Assembly (NCBI RefSeq): GCF_002775205.1
Contig: NC_036450.1
Coordinates: 13,721,479-13,785,478, forward strand
Source of the DNA: Xiphophorus maculatus
Lineage: Eukaryota; Chordata; Actinopteri; Cyprinodontiformes; Poeciliidae
Length of the DNA stretch: 64,000 bases
Reading direction: 5' to 3'
Below are positions 26,000-38,340 of this stretch, in pieces. The stretch's first letter is position 1. Each line of letters starts with the position of its first letter. The notes beneath the pieces are model-generated. The model saw only the letters and a program-made list of their open reading frames with translations, was not told the DNA's origin and ran no database searches. The translations under genes were made by a program, and so were the position numbers.

Positions 26000-27722
26000 C
26001 TCTGTGTTCACTGATGATGCTCGTATTGCAGCTCCCCCTGCTGAGCATTTGCTGATTGTGCATAAGGTTGTGCTGGCAAAACAAATCCTGAAGTGTCTTT
26101 CCTCGGTTGTTTCAAGTAGAACAGGAAAGATTTTGCTGAGTGACAGCAAATCTTTAATCCTTAGTGCTAAATAAAATGTTGGTCCACACTTTGCAGTTGT
26201 AGGACTGACCTCTTTAGGCTTTCCAAGACATTTAGGAAAGTGGTTTTGGGAAGTGTTGATCAGAGGGGCAAATATGAGATCAGACATTGATGTTGGACAA
26301 GAGAGACTGGCCTCCATCCTCCACTGTTATTCATCTCTAAGGAGCTCAGGACTCTGCGATGGCAAAGGAAATGGAAACTCATGAAGCTCTACATAATATA
26401 CTTGAGCTAATCTGCTAATCTGAAGGCCACATGAAGTTTGGAGAATCTCAACCCCCAACCCATCTACCAACCCAGCTCTGTTATTCCCAATACCTTTGTT
26501 ATAAAACCTCAGTCAGGCGGCTGAGTGGGGATTATTTGAAGAAAAATCCACAACTGGGATTAGCAGAGCTCTGAATAGTGATCTAAACTTTCCAAATGTT
26601 CATAGAAACAGTCTGAAAATAGGTGCTGAATTTTATACCTTTGTAGTCATGAAAGTGGTTGTAACACCTAATTTAATATTTCTAATGGGTAGCAATAGTA
26701 CATATGTAATGGTGAAAAGTAAACATCCTCATATTTTAAAATGCATTGAAAGTGTGCTGCTATATGACTAATAAAAATGACATATATTACGTATATTACA
26801 GACTACATATAGTTGTAATAAACTCACATTATTGGACATACTGATGATTTGGCTGCAAGCATAATTCAGTTTGTCAATTATTGTCTCCTCACAATGTTAC
26901 AGCATATATAATTTTACGTTTTTATTATTCTGATCTGATATTGCAGTTTGTTTCTCTTACTGCTTGTTAAAAAGAGTTGAATTAAAATTAAACAAAATAG
27001 CAAAAAAAATAACAAAAACAGACTACTTTTAAAGTTCACATTTTCATGGGTGTGATAGTAAATTATCTAATTTAAATGTTATTGTTGCATTTTTTCTATG
27101 CAATGATTTGCAAAGATACATAGCCGCACTTCAATAACAACAGAAAAAGTTAATTGAGAAAATATTTACATTTATCAGTGTATTTGTTAAAGAAGCTGTG
27201 GTTTAGATTTAAATTTTTACATATTTATGATGTTATTTTACAATAATATAATGTGACTTGTCATTAAATAATGCTAATATTTCAACGGTACTGTAGAAAA
27301 GTAACTACTAGATCGAAAATCATATAAACTATATACATATATGATTTTTTTTATATTGTAGTTCAACAATACCAAGAGGGTGTACTGAATCCCTCTCACA
27401 CAGGTTGAGTTGTTAATGACTGTAAAGTTTTATCTATGCTAAAATTGCCACTGTGGTAGTAAATATTGATGTTTTTACAATCAAGTACATTTAGGATTGT
27501 TGATTACTGTCTTTTTTTTCTTAGATAAAATGCTTCTGAATGCATCAGCATATTTAATTTATCTTAATTTAATTTATCTTATCTTAATGCAATGAGCTTA
27601 TCTTACATTTATAATCAGGTTTAGCATTTTTTTTTAAAGCGAGAGAAGGTCAAAGTTGAACACGTGAGTGTCCAGCTGAAAATGTCGCAATAATGACTCC
27701 TAGTTAGTGATTGACAGGAAGG
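26000..27722. other. intergenic, myo1h to susd2
   Basis: AT-rich spacer between two genes on the same strand. Low-complexity runs near 27540-27600 (TTTAATTTATCTTA-type). No coding signal or assigned repeat. Confidence 0.5.
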
Positions 27723-27730
27723 TATATAAA
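27723..27730 (+). promoter_or_regulatory. susd2: susd2 TATA box
   Basis: TATATAAA lies 110 bp upstream of the susd2 ATG. The expected start near 27755 leaves a ~78-nt 5' UTR, which contains one upstream ATG at 27759 that opens only a very short reading frame. Confidence 0.7.
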
Positions 27731-27832
27731 GTTCATGCCAGGGCCAAGGTTTGGAAAAATGCTGAGCACATCAGCATAGTGAGAATATTGTCGCAGACAA
27801 GAGAGTGGAGCTAACAATCTGACTTTGCCAGG

Positions 27833-30800
27833 ATGAGAAGATCAACAGCAGTGATTTTTGTATTTCTGGTTTCATATATCTGCAAAACTTTAGGCAAGTA
27901 TCTCCTGCATTATGGGTATTCTGAATGATCCAATTTTCTTTTATTTATTTATTTTATTCATTTATGAGCACTGTTGCCTTGCAACAAGAAGGTCCTGGGT
28001 TCGATTCCTGGCCCAGGATCTTTCTGCACGGAGTTTGCATGTTCTCCCTGTCCATGCGTGGGTTCTCTCCGGGCATTCTGGCTTCCTCCCACAGTCCACA
28101 AACAGGACTGTCAGGGTAATTGGTCTTTCTAAATTCTCCCTAGGTGTGAGTGTGTGTGTGTGTGCATGGTTGTGTGTCCTGTCTGTCTCTGTGTTGCCCT
28201 GTGACAGACTGGCGACCTGTCCAGGGTGACCCCGCCTCTTGCCCGGAACGTAGCTGGAGATAGACACCAGCACCTCCTGACCCCACTAGGGACAAAGGGT
28301 GTAAGAAAATGGATGGATGGATTAATTTATGATGCTGAGACGGATCTACAGGGAATACTTTACTAAATTCAGAACAAAAACAATTTTGTCTTTGAGAGTA
28401 AATATGGATCAAAAGTATTCACGTTCTATAAATTTGAAGACACAAAGTTTTATCTTGCACACTTACATTTATAGCTCTTAAGTCTCCAGGGCACAAATTG
28501 TATAAAAAACATTTTTGCTAAAATTAATGAGAAGCAAAAGGAGGAAAAGACATTCACAAAAACAAGTAATGTGTTTATGTGTTTTGTGTCATTCGTAGAC
28601 ACAAAACTTTATCTATGTTTTTTCAAATGTGTCTAAATGAAGGTGGGAATATGAATCTATATGAATAATAATTCAAATAGATTCTTGTTAAGAAACAAAG
28701 TATCCCAACTTTAATACAAAACACAGACCGTTGGATCATCTATGGCATCACAAGAAGATGCTTAAGTCATACGTCTTTATGCTTAAATTTTAAAAATATA
28801 AAATAAAAATCTGTCTTGCTTGCAACTTTTTTTTGACATGCAGCACCTTGCAAAGCCAGTCAGAATATATACAGGCATAACTTTGTGCATTTACATTTAC
28901 TTCATCTTCTTTATTATGGACAGGAGAGACGTGTGAACAAAATTGTGGGAAAAAATTAGACTCCTGCTCCTGCCACCCAACATGTGGGTCTCTTGGATCT
29001 TGCTGCTCTGACTACAAAGAGTACTGTATAAACACGTCTCCGTACTCTGGGTCCATACTGGGTGGGACGGACTTTGTTGTCCTTGATACAAACTTCAACA
29101 AAAGCTCTGAAATTGTTTGTAGGTAGGAAATTATTTTACTCCTTAATACTTGACCCAAACTAGTTAAAAATCAACTGATCAATCTTTTTTTCAATTGCCA
29201 GGTTTGATAATAAAACTAACACTTTAGGGTATGTGGATGGAGATGGTAGAGGCCACTGTATTTCCCCACTGTTATACGAAACCGGATGGGTTTCTTTGCA
29301 GATCTCCTCAGATGGCGGCATCACATTCAACAGAGCTGGATCATGGCTTTCAGGTACTGCAACTAAAGAATAATAGAATAAAAACAAAATGTATTTTTGT
29401 TCAATAACTGGTGGTCAAATGTTATCCACATGTGCTGCTGTAGTTCACACAGGCAAGTTAGCTTCTCAATTCAAAGCTATTCTGGTGAACTCAACAAAGT
29501 GGCAGTACTATGGAACGCCTAATGTTGGAGGCGATCTACAGATGACATGGAATACCACTTTAGTCAATGCAGAAAAGGTCAACATAGAGGTCTGGGGATA
29601 CGAAGAGACAGGTAAGAAAAATATATATCCACATTAAGGATTTCAGACACTTTAAATGTTTTCATTCCTTCATGTTACTGTCATGAATTGCGGTGGTGAG
29701 AGGTGGTGAGGAAGACGCAGATGACCCAGGTGAGATGATGATGGCTGTTTTAATGATAAATAAAGTCAAAATAGTCCAAAACTAGTCCAAAAAACACAGG
29801 CAGCACGACTGAGCGGAAGCCAGGGCTCAACGGCGGTAGCAACTGATTTTACGACTGGACACACGAAGGACTGAGCGCACATTAGACAAGGACCCGCCCA
29901 AGACACAGACACACAGGTGACACTAAATACACAGGAGGGTAATCACAGAAACAAGACACACCTGGGAGTAATCAAAGGGAGACAGGACAACACGGAGACA
30001 CAGATACACAGGAAACTCAAAATAAACACACAGAAAAACACGGAACATGACAGGTACAACCAGACTTCAACACATTTTATTGTGACTTTTAGGGTTAGAC
30101 TAAAACACTAATAGTTTTGGCTAGTGACGAAGAAGCAGGGAAATAATACACTTTTCATATTTTATTTTTACAAATAAAAATATGAAAAGTCTGTTGTACA
30201 TGATGGTTTATACTCAGCAAATTCTGCAGAGTTAAATCAACACTATGCAGACTCTATTTGGTCCTTATCAGAATTGGTGTTAATTTAACTCTTTAAGAGT
30301 TATTTCAACAATAATAACAATAATAAGTAATTTTAACACTTGAAACTTGTAACTACTCAAACTATTGTTGAAATAACTCTGTAATTAATGCCAATTCTGA
30401 AAAAGGACCAAATCGACTCAGCATAATGTTGATGTAACTCTGCAGAATTTGTTGTGAAGAGTCACTTTTTGCATCAATTAACTCAATACATTTGAGATGC
30501 CAGCTATGCACATCTTGGTTGGATTGGATTTAAAACATCTGTGCACATAGAATTTTCAACTCTTGACTGGTCTTGGTCTGGACTGAATGTGATTTGATCA
30601 AAGCTGCACATCAATCTCAAGTGTTTTGAGCTCTTACATGTTTTCTTACATTATTGCCCTTTGACTCCATCCGTCTTCCCATTCAGTCTGACCAGATTCC
30701 CAGTCCCTGACAAAAGGGAGAATCCTTACAGCGTGATGCTTTTTTTCAGGGTGATTTCACTGTCATTTTGCCACTGGGGAATTGTGTTTTGCATTTAGGC

Positions 30801-33800
30801 TAGGAAGTTTAAAAAGGAACCATAATTCACTTTCTTTCAAAAGTGATCAATGCAATTATGGCTTTCTGGCTTCAACTCTTTTGTAAATGCCAGATATGTG
30901 ACATGCATGGCTTAAAGTTTCTGTGTCATCAAATTCTCTCACCTGAGCTGTGGATGCTTGCAGCTCATCCAAAGTAAGCATAGTAATCTTGGCTGCTTCT
31001 CTTATTAATAGTCTCCATGCCTGGCATCTCAGTTTACGTGGGGAGCCATGACTTATTAGTAGGTTACAGATATATGTTATTATTATTGTTGCAAAAATAA
31101 TAATAATAAAAGTTTCTTTACTTCAGTTGTGCAGAATTTTGCACAAGCCTTTTACATCAAAGCTTGTGGTAGCAAGATGATAAAACAATGACATCTTTGC
31201 TGGAATGTGAATACATTTTATGGTACTGTATGTGATCATTGCATTTTAGGAAAACATGTTTTGTAAAAAGTGTTTCTCGACAGGGGAGCCGTACTCAGAG
31301 TCCTGGCAGGGTGAGTGGCGGTATCTGTACTCCCTTACCAAGGATCACCCCAACAATGGCTCCTTTAAGTTTTTACCCAAAGTAGCAGAGGGAGATTTTT
31401 CTAGATGGGAGCTTGGTGCCCTTCGTGTCAGCTCAAGCAACTACCCTGACGGCATGTGGTATGTTCAAGATCATCAAAGATCATCATCCAAGACTTTCAG
31501 TGTAAAAGCTGTTCTGCCTGTATGTTTTATTCAGGAACGTCCAAGCTGCATGGAGTGAGGATCACGCTCTGGCCTGGCATCTAGAGGAACGCTTCAGGCA
31601 GAACTCAACAGGATGGGCTCTGGATAAGTGCTTAGCCTGGGACAAGCTGGAAAACGAGCTGCCAAACTTCCTCACTGAGATCATCGACTGCCCATGCACG
31701 CTGGCTCAAGCAAGAGCAGACACTGGGAGGTTTCATGTAGGTGGAGACAAGATATTGAGAACCAAATAAAAAACTATGCAACCCAAGAGCACATGGACTG
31801 AGCGTTAAACATCTCTGTAGTAAAATAAAAGTGAAGAATTTGAACAACTCAAGAAAGAGAAACTCATGAACTTCAAAGTCCTGGAATCTGAATTGGTGCT
31901 CAAAGTCAATGTGTAATTGGTTGATCTGTTTATGATTGCATAATCCTCCTCAGTTCAAAGTCAAGAAGAGGTATCTCTCTAATTATAGCATTTATGAGAA
32001 CTCTATCTACAAGGAGCATGCTGCAGGTAGAACATGTTTACCCTACAAACACGACTACTGAGTTCAAAACCATAAAATTATTTCTATTATAAGGTCACTG
32101 CTGTGGATCATTAAAGCACAGAACAGTGTGGTTTCTTTTCTGAAGTTGTGTTGTTTACCAGGTAGTTATGATTGAATCTTCTCTTTATTCCTCAGACTGA
32201 TTATGGCTGTGATATAGAGAAAGGGAGTGTGTGCACATACCACCCTGGGAGTGTCCACTGTGTGAGGGCGATACAAGCCAGGTGAGTCCACGTTGAGATA
32301 AACATGGCTGCTTCACTACAGGCTGAAAATGAATTACAAAAATGCTTCACTGGGTATATCTGGAGTTTGCATGTTCTCCCGTTAGCATGCACAGGATGGT
32401 GCTTTTTTCCAGCTTCTACAAATATAAATGTTGGGTTAATCGATCTAATAAATTTGAATATTGTTGAAAAGTTAATTTATTTCATTATCTCAATTCGATG
32501 TGAAACATATAGATTCACTACACAAGCCTTTATTCATGTCAGTTGTGATGATTCCCGCTGTTCCGCTATTAAATAACATTCGGTGTTGTTTCCTTTCTCC
32601 AGTCCTAAATATGCAGCAGGACAACAGTGTTGCTACGACAGCACCGGTGCTCAGGTTCTCACAGCAGACTCGATTGGCGGTAGCACTCCAGACCGGGCCC
32701 ACGACTGGGGGTCGCCTCCTTTTAAGAAACCCCCTCGGATCCCAGGACAGTCCCACTGGGTTTATGATGTCCTAAGTTTCTACTACTGCTGCCTTTGGTC
32801 AGACAATTGCTACTACTACTTCAAACACCGGCCCTCCAGCGACTGCAGGCGTTACCAATCTCCCAGCTCAGGTACAGTTTGCTAGAGCAGCTTTAATAGG
32901 ACTATTATTTTTATTTATGCTTACATTTTGGTTTAATATCAGCGGTGGTGTTTGGAGATCCACACTTTATTACCTTTGACGATGTCAGCTACTCGTTCAA
33001 TGGCAAAGGGGAATACACTCTGGTCAGATCAGAGGAGAAACAGCTGACAGTCCAAGGCAGAACAGAGCCTGTAAAGGGTGAGAAGCTGAGTTTTCCCAAC
33101 TATTTTAACTATAAAAGAAGAAAAACACACAGAACATGAACATTTTCTTTCTCTAAATGTGACAACAGATTCAGAAAAAACGATAAATGCAACAAAGTTG
33201 ACGGCTGTAGCTATGAGAGAAGGGTCGTCAGACATCATAGAGGTCCGGCTTGATAGAAGGAATGACGGCCTTGAGCTACTGCGCAATCAGCAAACCCTCT
33301 CCTTTGCAGAGCAGACCTGGATGGATTTACACGGTGAGATTTCACTAATATCATATATTTTAATACTTCTGACAACGAAAGAGAAAAATATTCCCTTGTT
33401 TTATTCAACAAAGAGCTCAAATTTGGGCATTTCTCCTGAAAATGTCAATATTTTTGCAATTAAGTGATACTACAAATGTTAAAAACCTAAAACCCTGCAG
33501 TGTGTGTTGTTTCCTGTCTCCTCTTACCAAATATTTTGCAGGCGTGTTTGTGTTTTCTCCCGTCCCTACAAATGTAACTGTGATGTTTCCATCTGGAGCC
33601 GGGGTGGAGGTGCGACGTAGGGGTGAAACTATGACCACCACTGTCCTGCTGCCGGAGGAATTCAAAAACTCCACTGTGGGACTGTTGGGGAAGATGAATG
33701 GTGACGCCAGAGATGACCTTGCCCTCAGCAATGGGCAGCTAGTGCAGAACCACAGCAACCCAGAGGAGCTGTTCAGCTTTGGGGCAAGCTGTAAGAGATA

Positions 33801-36800
33801 ACCTTAGATAATGTGTTGTTTTTTAAACTAATAGAATTGAATAATAAGAATTTAAGGAAATAGTAATAATAAATAAATAAGGTATTTTTAGATAGAAATA
33901 TAAATAATAAAAAGAAAATCTGGACAGATTCTACTAGAAATCTTCCTATATTGTGTAAATCTTTCACCAATAACAGTATGTATGTTTAATCAGGGTTTGT
34001 TTTTGTCTTACAGGGGCTGTAGAAAACACATCCGCTTTGTTTACATATGATTCCGAATACCTTCTGAACTCATATTGCTTCGCTCCAAGACATGATCCAA
34101 ATTTTATGCCAGTATTTTCTGTCCCTGAGAATCCAGATGATCCGCTGAACACCCAGGCAGCTGCGATATGCACTGGAGAGGGCTCTCAGTTCTGCAGGTG
34201 AGAAGAAAATATGACAAAGAGTTTGATTTAAAACAGCAACAGAGCCAACGCAAAGTTTAAGTTAGAAAAGCATCACCCATGAGGCTCCAAGCATCACTAG
34301 AATCTCTTTAATCTTGTTTTATAGTTACCAAGTGAGCAAACAATGAACTACTTAAATGAGTTCCTGCTCCAACACAACTTATTTATTGCTCCATTAGTTC
34401 ACATCAACAAGACCCAGCATTTGATTCAGGTGTGTTGAACCTGGGAAAAATTTAAACATGCTATATACCAACCACTGGGGACTGACTTTGGACACCACTA
34501 TTGTGAATGATCTGTGCGTGCCACATTGCATTATTCATCTAACAAATGGCACTTAAGAGTCCTGTATCAATTAAGATTTTGAATCTTTACAGTAATAAAC
34601 ACATATACAAGTTATTTACCCCAGGTGAGATAGTAACTCCTTATAATATTTTAAAGAAGAACCTCAAACAATATGAGTCACAACATTTAATTTCTCTTTG
34701 GGGTCATTGAAGTATTTTGAATGAAATTTAAAAGTAAAGTTATTTGTACTGAGAACAAAATGCAACGGTTGTGTTTGAAAGAAGAAATGTTGTATGATTC
34801 TTCATGAGTGTTTTTTTTTTTACTGTAGATATGACATCCTAGTCGGTCGTAGCACGTTAATAGGAAATGCCACAAGAGTTTCTTTCCAGAGTCACGTTTC
34901 TCTAGTGGATGATCTGAAGCCAGGTATGATGTTTTGAAGAACCTCAGAGATTTACATGATTAAGTCCACCTTGGCGTCACATTGTTGGTTTTTATTTCAT
35001 GCAGTGATCTCCTGTGGATGGCTCCCACCACCTGCTAATGGGAAAAAGCAGGGAACCACCTACCTACAATGGGCCAAGGTCAAGTTTTATTGTAATGACG
35101 GCTACAAGCTTAGTGGATCAGAGGAACGCACATGCCAGAGTAACGGCAAATGGTCTGGAGAAGATGCAAGCTGCAGTGTTCCCAGTATGAAAAGCCAGTA
35201 AAAATAAAATGAATCAATAAACAATGAAACTTTGATTTTCACAAGTCAACAAATCAGTGTCTCTAAATGTGTCTGAGTTTGATCTTGAGTTTGTCTCTCG
35301 GTGTTTTCTCTTCCAATCAACATGTGTTTTATTTGAACAGATTGCACTGTCCCTATGCTTGATTTCCTTGAATCAGAAACTTCTCAGAATTCAATCATGG
35401 AACAAAACATTGGAAATGAATCATTACTACATTCCTTTTACATGATTTTGGTTGGGAAGCAATTGTTGATTGAGTCCTTTATGAAATATAGTCACATTCA
35501 CATTTTTGGGCTTCAATGTAAACCTATTTGATTCAATTCAGTAATTCATCCAGCTCTCATGAGCAGAAATTCAAATCATTATGCAGTTCAGTAGGGGAAC
35601 ATAAAGGTTCCTGATCCTGGTTCTCTTGCTGTATGTTTTCCTCCCTTTTCTCTACCTCCATTTCTTCTTGGATACTTTGAATAAACAGGCTCTACTTCAA
35701 CAAAATCTTTTTAAAAACAGAAGAGATCTCATCAGCATAATTTGGGACCTATGGCTATGACAATTTGAAAATAGTGAGGGATATAACATCACAGGGATGT
35801 AACTAAAAAAAAACAGGAAAGCAGGATATCCTTGTTTGCCGATGATGTGATCCTGTATTTAAAAAAAAAGTCCTGCTAGTCTTCCTTACATAAAAATAAA
35901 GTATGTCGATAGTGTTCAATTGCCCATATTAATAGTTCAGACTCTCGTGTCTGTTTTTGTAAACTAGAAGTTAAAGTTAAATAATTCTGGAACCTGGTAA
36001 AATGAAGATCTTTCCATTTTTAGTATTTTCAGAGTGTGTGCTTTCTTTTTATTTTGCCTGCATAAACTTGTCCACTGTTTTTCAGACACAAATATAACTC
36101 CATATTTTTTGTGTACCATGGTTGTTATGCAGTGTATAAAAGTAGAACGTGTTAACGTTGACTAATATCACACCAAAGGTTTAGCAAGTATATTTCATTG
36201 AACAACAATCTGTAGCTTTTGAAGGGCTCTGCATCTTTAACTTAGCAATGGCCATCCAACAATTCAGGCCCGATATTGGTCTTGCTCAGGCTAAATAGGT
36301 AAATCTAGGATTATAGTTGTTCTGTGTCAAACCTAAAGAGGTATTTGATATGCTGCCATTATTTCAAATGTTGGCAAAGTATATTTTTCATCCAGTTAGT
36401 AGACACAGTGCTCAGACACAACACTAGGTGGCTTCATGGTTGATCACTACTGATCTTTAGAGTTTGATTTGTTTAATATTAGTGCAATAAAAAGTTGTAA
36501 TTGAGGCGCTGCCACTATGAGGAGTTACTTGCTGAAATAATTCAAATCCTTGTTGTTTTTCAGGTAACATTGCTGGAATAGTTGCTGGTTCGGTCATTGG
36601 AGCATTGACTCTGATTGTAATTATAACAACGATAATTCTCCACTCCAGAAAACAGAAAAGGTAATTGATTAAACTTTCTTTCATAAAAAATATAATACAT
36701 CAACATATTGGAATTTAAAGTCCACTAAGATTTTTTTTTTGACTTTTTGTTGTGGTTTCATATATTACCATTCCTTAATTTGCCTCACTTTCTGTTTCAG

Positions 36801-36849
36801 GAAAAGTTCAGATTCAGATGAAGAAAGAAGTAATACCTCCAAGCTCTAG
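27833..36849 (+). CDS. susd2: susd2, sushi domain-containing protein 2
   Basis: Sixteen exons join in phase to 821 aa: 27833-27893, 28924-29122, 29202-29353, 29444-29611, 31284-31458, 31535-31736, 32196-32281, 32603-32871, 32943-33077, 33169-33333, 33542-33790, 34014-34197, 34829-34923, 35005-35184, 36564-36660, 36801-36849. Human SUSD2 is 822 aa. Domain order: signal peptide ([17 protein letters not shown]...), cysteine-rich somatomedin-B-like region ([18 protein letters not shown]), NIDO-like region, AMOP (from about [10 protein letters not shown] on, rich in Cys), von Willebrand D starting [13 protein letters not shown], a sushi/CCP repeat ([10 protein letters not shown] ... [14 protein letters not shown]), one membrane helix ([19 protein letters not shown]) and a short tail ending NTSKL. 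It is a type I cell-surface adhesion protein, used in mammals as a stromal and pluripotency marker. Intron 1 appears to use a GC donor. The signal peptide and TATA box fix the start. Confidence 0.93.
27968..28320 (+). mobile_element. tRNA-like SINE, 5'-truncated, in susd2 intron 1
   Basis: Begins with GCACTGTTGCCTTGC, followed by GGTTCGATTCC, a perfect RNA polymerase III B box. It continues through the conserved body (TTTGCATGTTCTCCCTG, CTTCCTCCCACAGTCCA, GTGACAGACTGGCGACC, GCCCGGAACGTAGCTGGAG) and ends in a GGATGGATGG tail. The A box is missing. Flanks match over 12 bp with one mismatch (ATTCATTTATGA 27956-27967 and ATTAATTTATGA 28321-28332), which looks like the target duplication. A TG microsatellite lies inside at 28147-28162. 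Good preservation suggests a fairly recent insertion. Confidence 0.75.
29679..30052 (-). mobile_element. probable solo LTR (fossil)
   Basis: A 374-bp block in susd2 intron 4 bounded by TGTCATG and CATGACA, the TG...CA ends typical of long terminal repeats. It is flanked by GTTAC and GGTAC, a 5-bp target duplication with one difference. No internal region or second LTR is present, so it is a solo copy. The family cannot be assigned from the LTR alone. Age appears moderate. Confidence 0.45.
30215..30454. mobile_element. foldback MITE in susd2 intron 4
   Basis: The left arm starts CAGCAAATTCTGCAGAGTTA and the right arm ends TAACTCTGCAGAATTTGTTG, near-perfect reverse complements. The pairing continues inward (TTTGGTCC/GGACCAAAT, CAGAATTGG/CCAATTCTG, GTTATTTCAACAATA/ATTGTTGAAATAAC) to an AT-rich centre. 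The whole 240 bp can fold into one long hairpin. It has no coding capacity. Confidence 0.7.
30540..30990 (-). mobile_element. Tc1-like transposon remnant
   Basis: Read along the plus strand this follows the reverse of the teleost Tc1-like transposase gene: 'ctcaagtgttttgagctct', 'actccatccgtcttcccatt', 'tctgaccagattccc', 'cagcgtgatgct', 'tttgcatttaggct'. Strongly decayed, in susd2 intron 4. Confidence 0.55.
32350..32440 (+). repeat. SINE fragment
   Basis: Contains GGAGTTTGCATGTTCTCCC, the core of the SINE at 27968-28320, followed by diverged sequence. Lies in a susd2 intron. Confidence 0.5.
34335..34500. repeat. hAT-type short repeat fragment
   Basis: Contains 'gatttgattcaggtgtgttgaacctggg'-type sequence and ends 'gactttggacacc', resembling the reverse of the short hAT-derived family of this window. 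Decayed, in the intron between susd2 exons 12 and 13. Confidence 0.35.
35750..35885 (+). mobile_element. L1-type LINE reverse-transcriptase fragment
   Basis: At 35830-35865 one frame reads [11 protein letters not shown], the FADD/YADD catalytic box of LINE-1-type reverse transcriptase. The preceding 80 bp resemble the upstream part of the same domain in a broken frame. It lies in susd2 intron 14 (35185-36563). Confidence 0.6.
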
Positions 36850-36984
36850 TTCTAAATGCCATATTTTATCTGCATTGAAAATGTGCAGGTCTGAAAAATT
36901 AAAAAATGTACACCCGGAAGAAAACATCGATCATTCTCAGAAGGTACATGCATGTTCTGTATAGTTTGTATTTGTGAGCAGAGA

Positions 36985-36990
36985 AATAAA
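36985..36990 (+). terminator. susd2: susd2 polyadenylation signal
   Basis: AATAAA 136 bp after the susd2 stop codon. The 3' UTR is probably short. Confidence 0.6.
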
Positions 36991-37654
36991 AACAAGGTAA
37001 ACTTTGAATTTAAGCCAATTTTTTTCACACAAAAATCTAACTTATCATTAATGCCCCTTGATTTTTAAAGAATGACTATGAATAAGATTGTGTTTGACTA
37101 ATGCCTGTATTTTCAATATAGTATATAGAATGTATTTAGTCTAGGTTTAAAAAAATCTGTAAAGCTATTATACTTACCTGTATGTCAGCGTTTTTCATTG
37201 TTAGTTAATTCCTCTCTACAACTTGACATAAAATGTTATTAGCAGCTCAGGACTAATAAACTTCTTCTGGCAACTGATAACTGAACATAATTTATGGACT
37301 AATTTATAATAATAATAATTTATGGTGTTTTATTTATGCATTATTTTGAGCATATATGGACCATAAGCATATACGGGTGCATTTTTTAACTGTGGATTTT
37401 TTAAGTAAGTAACATTTTCATATATGTAAATAATCTAAGCATGTTTGCATTAAATTAAATCTCTTTTATATCAGTTTGACCTGTTTTTTGCCACCAAAAC
37501 AGTTTTGACACATTAAAAAGCAAACATCTAAGGGTTTCCTAGCATACCATGTTTTCATCAAAAGGTCCTCTATGAATCATGAAGACTGTAGAGCTGGGTC
37601 TTTGTCGATTCTTGCTTTTCTATCATCTGAAGTATCACATTGAAATCTCTTCAG

Positions 37655-37760
37655 GAAACAAGAGGAAACACCGGACATCCTTGTATGCTGATGATATAAT
37701 TCTCTATTTAGCAAACTTTGAGTCAGTCTTCCTAAATTTATGCATTAGACTGAAATATTT
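37655..37760 (+). mobile_element. L1-type LINE reverse-transcriptase fragment
   Basis: One frame reads HRTSLYADDIILYLANFES, with the YADD catalytic box at 37684-37695. This is the same reverse-transcriptase region as at 35750-35885 but a separate, better-preserved piece. Frame beyond it is not family-like. Confidence 0.7.
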
Positions 37761-38234
37761 GGAGTGTCTTTTGACTTTGATTTGTAGACAATATCCTGTT
37801 ATTGTGTCTCCTACATTTGTCCAGAAGAAAGTGTTAACATTTTCTGAATTGTTCAGAGTCTGTCCCTGATTTCTTTGCATTTGGTTCTTGCTTCACCTTT
37901 TCTCATGGCTAACTTCAAGCCAGAATCCCATTAAGCTGCTGATGTGTTTACAACTGGGCTGTTTACCTCTTTCATTGCTGACACTATTGGCAAAATTAGA
38001 CCTGTCCTAAGCTGCTCAGTTTATTTATTTAAAAAAGGAACTAACCATTTATTTAAATTTTATTCTTAAGCAGAAAATACAACAACCCTTAAAAAATATG
38101 TTTAAGATGATGACATAAAGACTTTTAAAGAAGATGGAGCTTCAGCCTCTATAGGTTTTCAGTAAGAAATGCCAAAAAACAAAAGATTCTACTTAAACCT
38201 ACAAAAAGTAACATATCAATCAAGTTTACTCAAA

Positions 38235-38340
38235 CAATCAAACAGTCAAATTTATTTGTATAAAACATTTTAGCAACAAGGAATTTCAAAGTGTTTTACT
38301 TCACAAAAATACAAAGTCATAGAACATTGACGAGTTACAT
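38235..38340. repeat. teleost interspersed repeat, unclassified
   Basis: Contains 'aaatttatttgtata', 'catttta gcaacaaggaatt' and 'caaagtgttttac', a pattern I recognise as a common fish interspersed repeat. Its class is not clear from this fragment. Confidence 0.4.

Noticed and set aside
27991-28020. Possible tRNA gene (perfect B box)
   Set aside because: No A box or cloverleaf; the B box belongs to a SINE.
27912-28412. Several 60-105-codon frames on both strands
   Set aside because: All fall within the SINE at 27968-28320.
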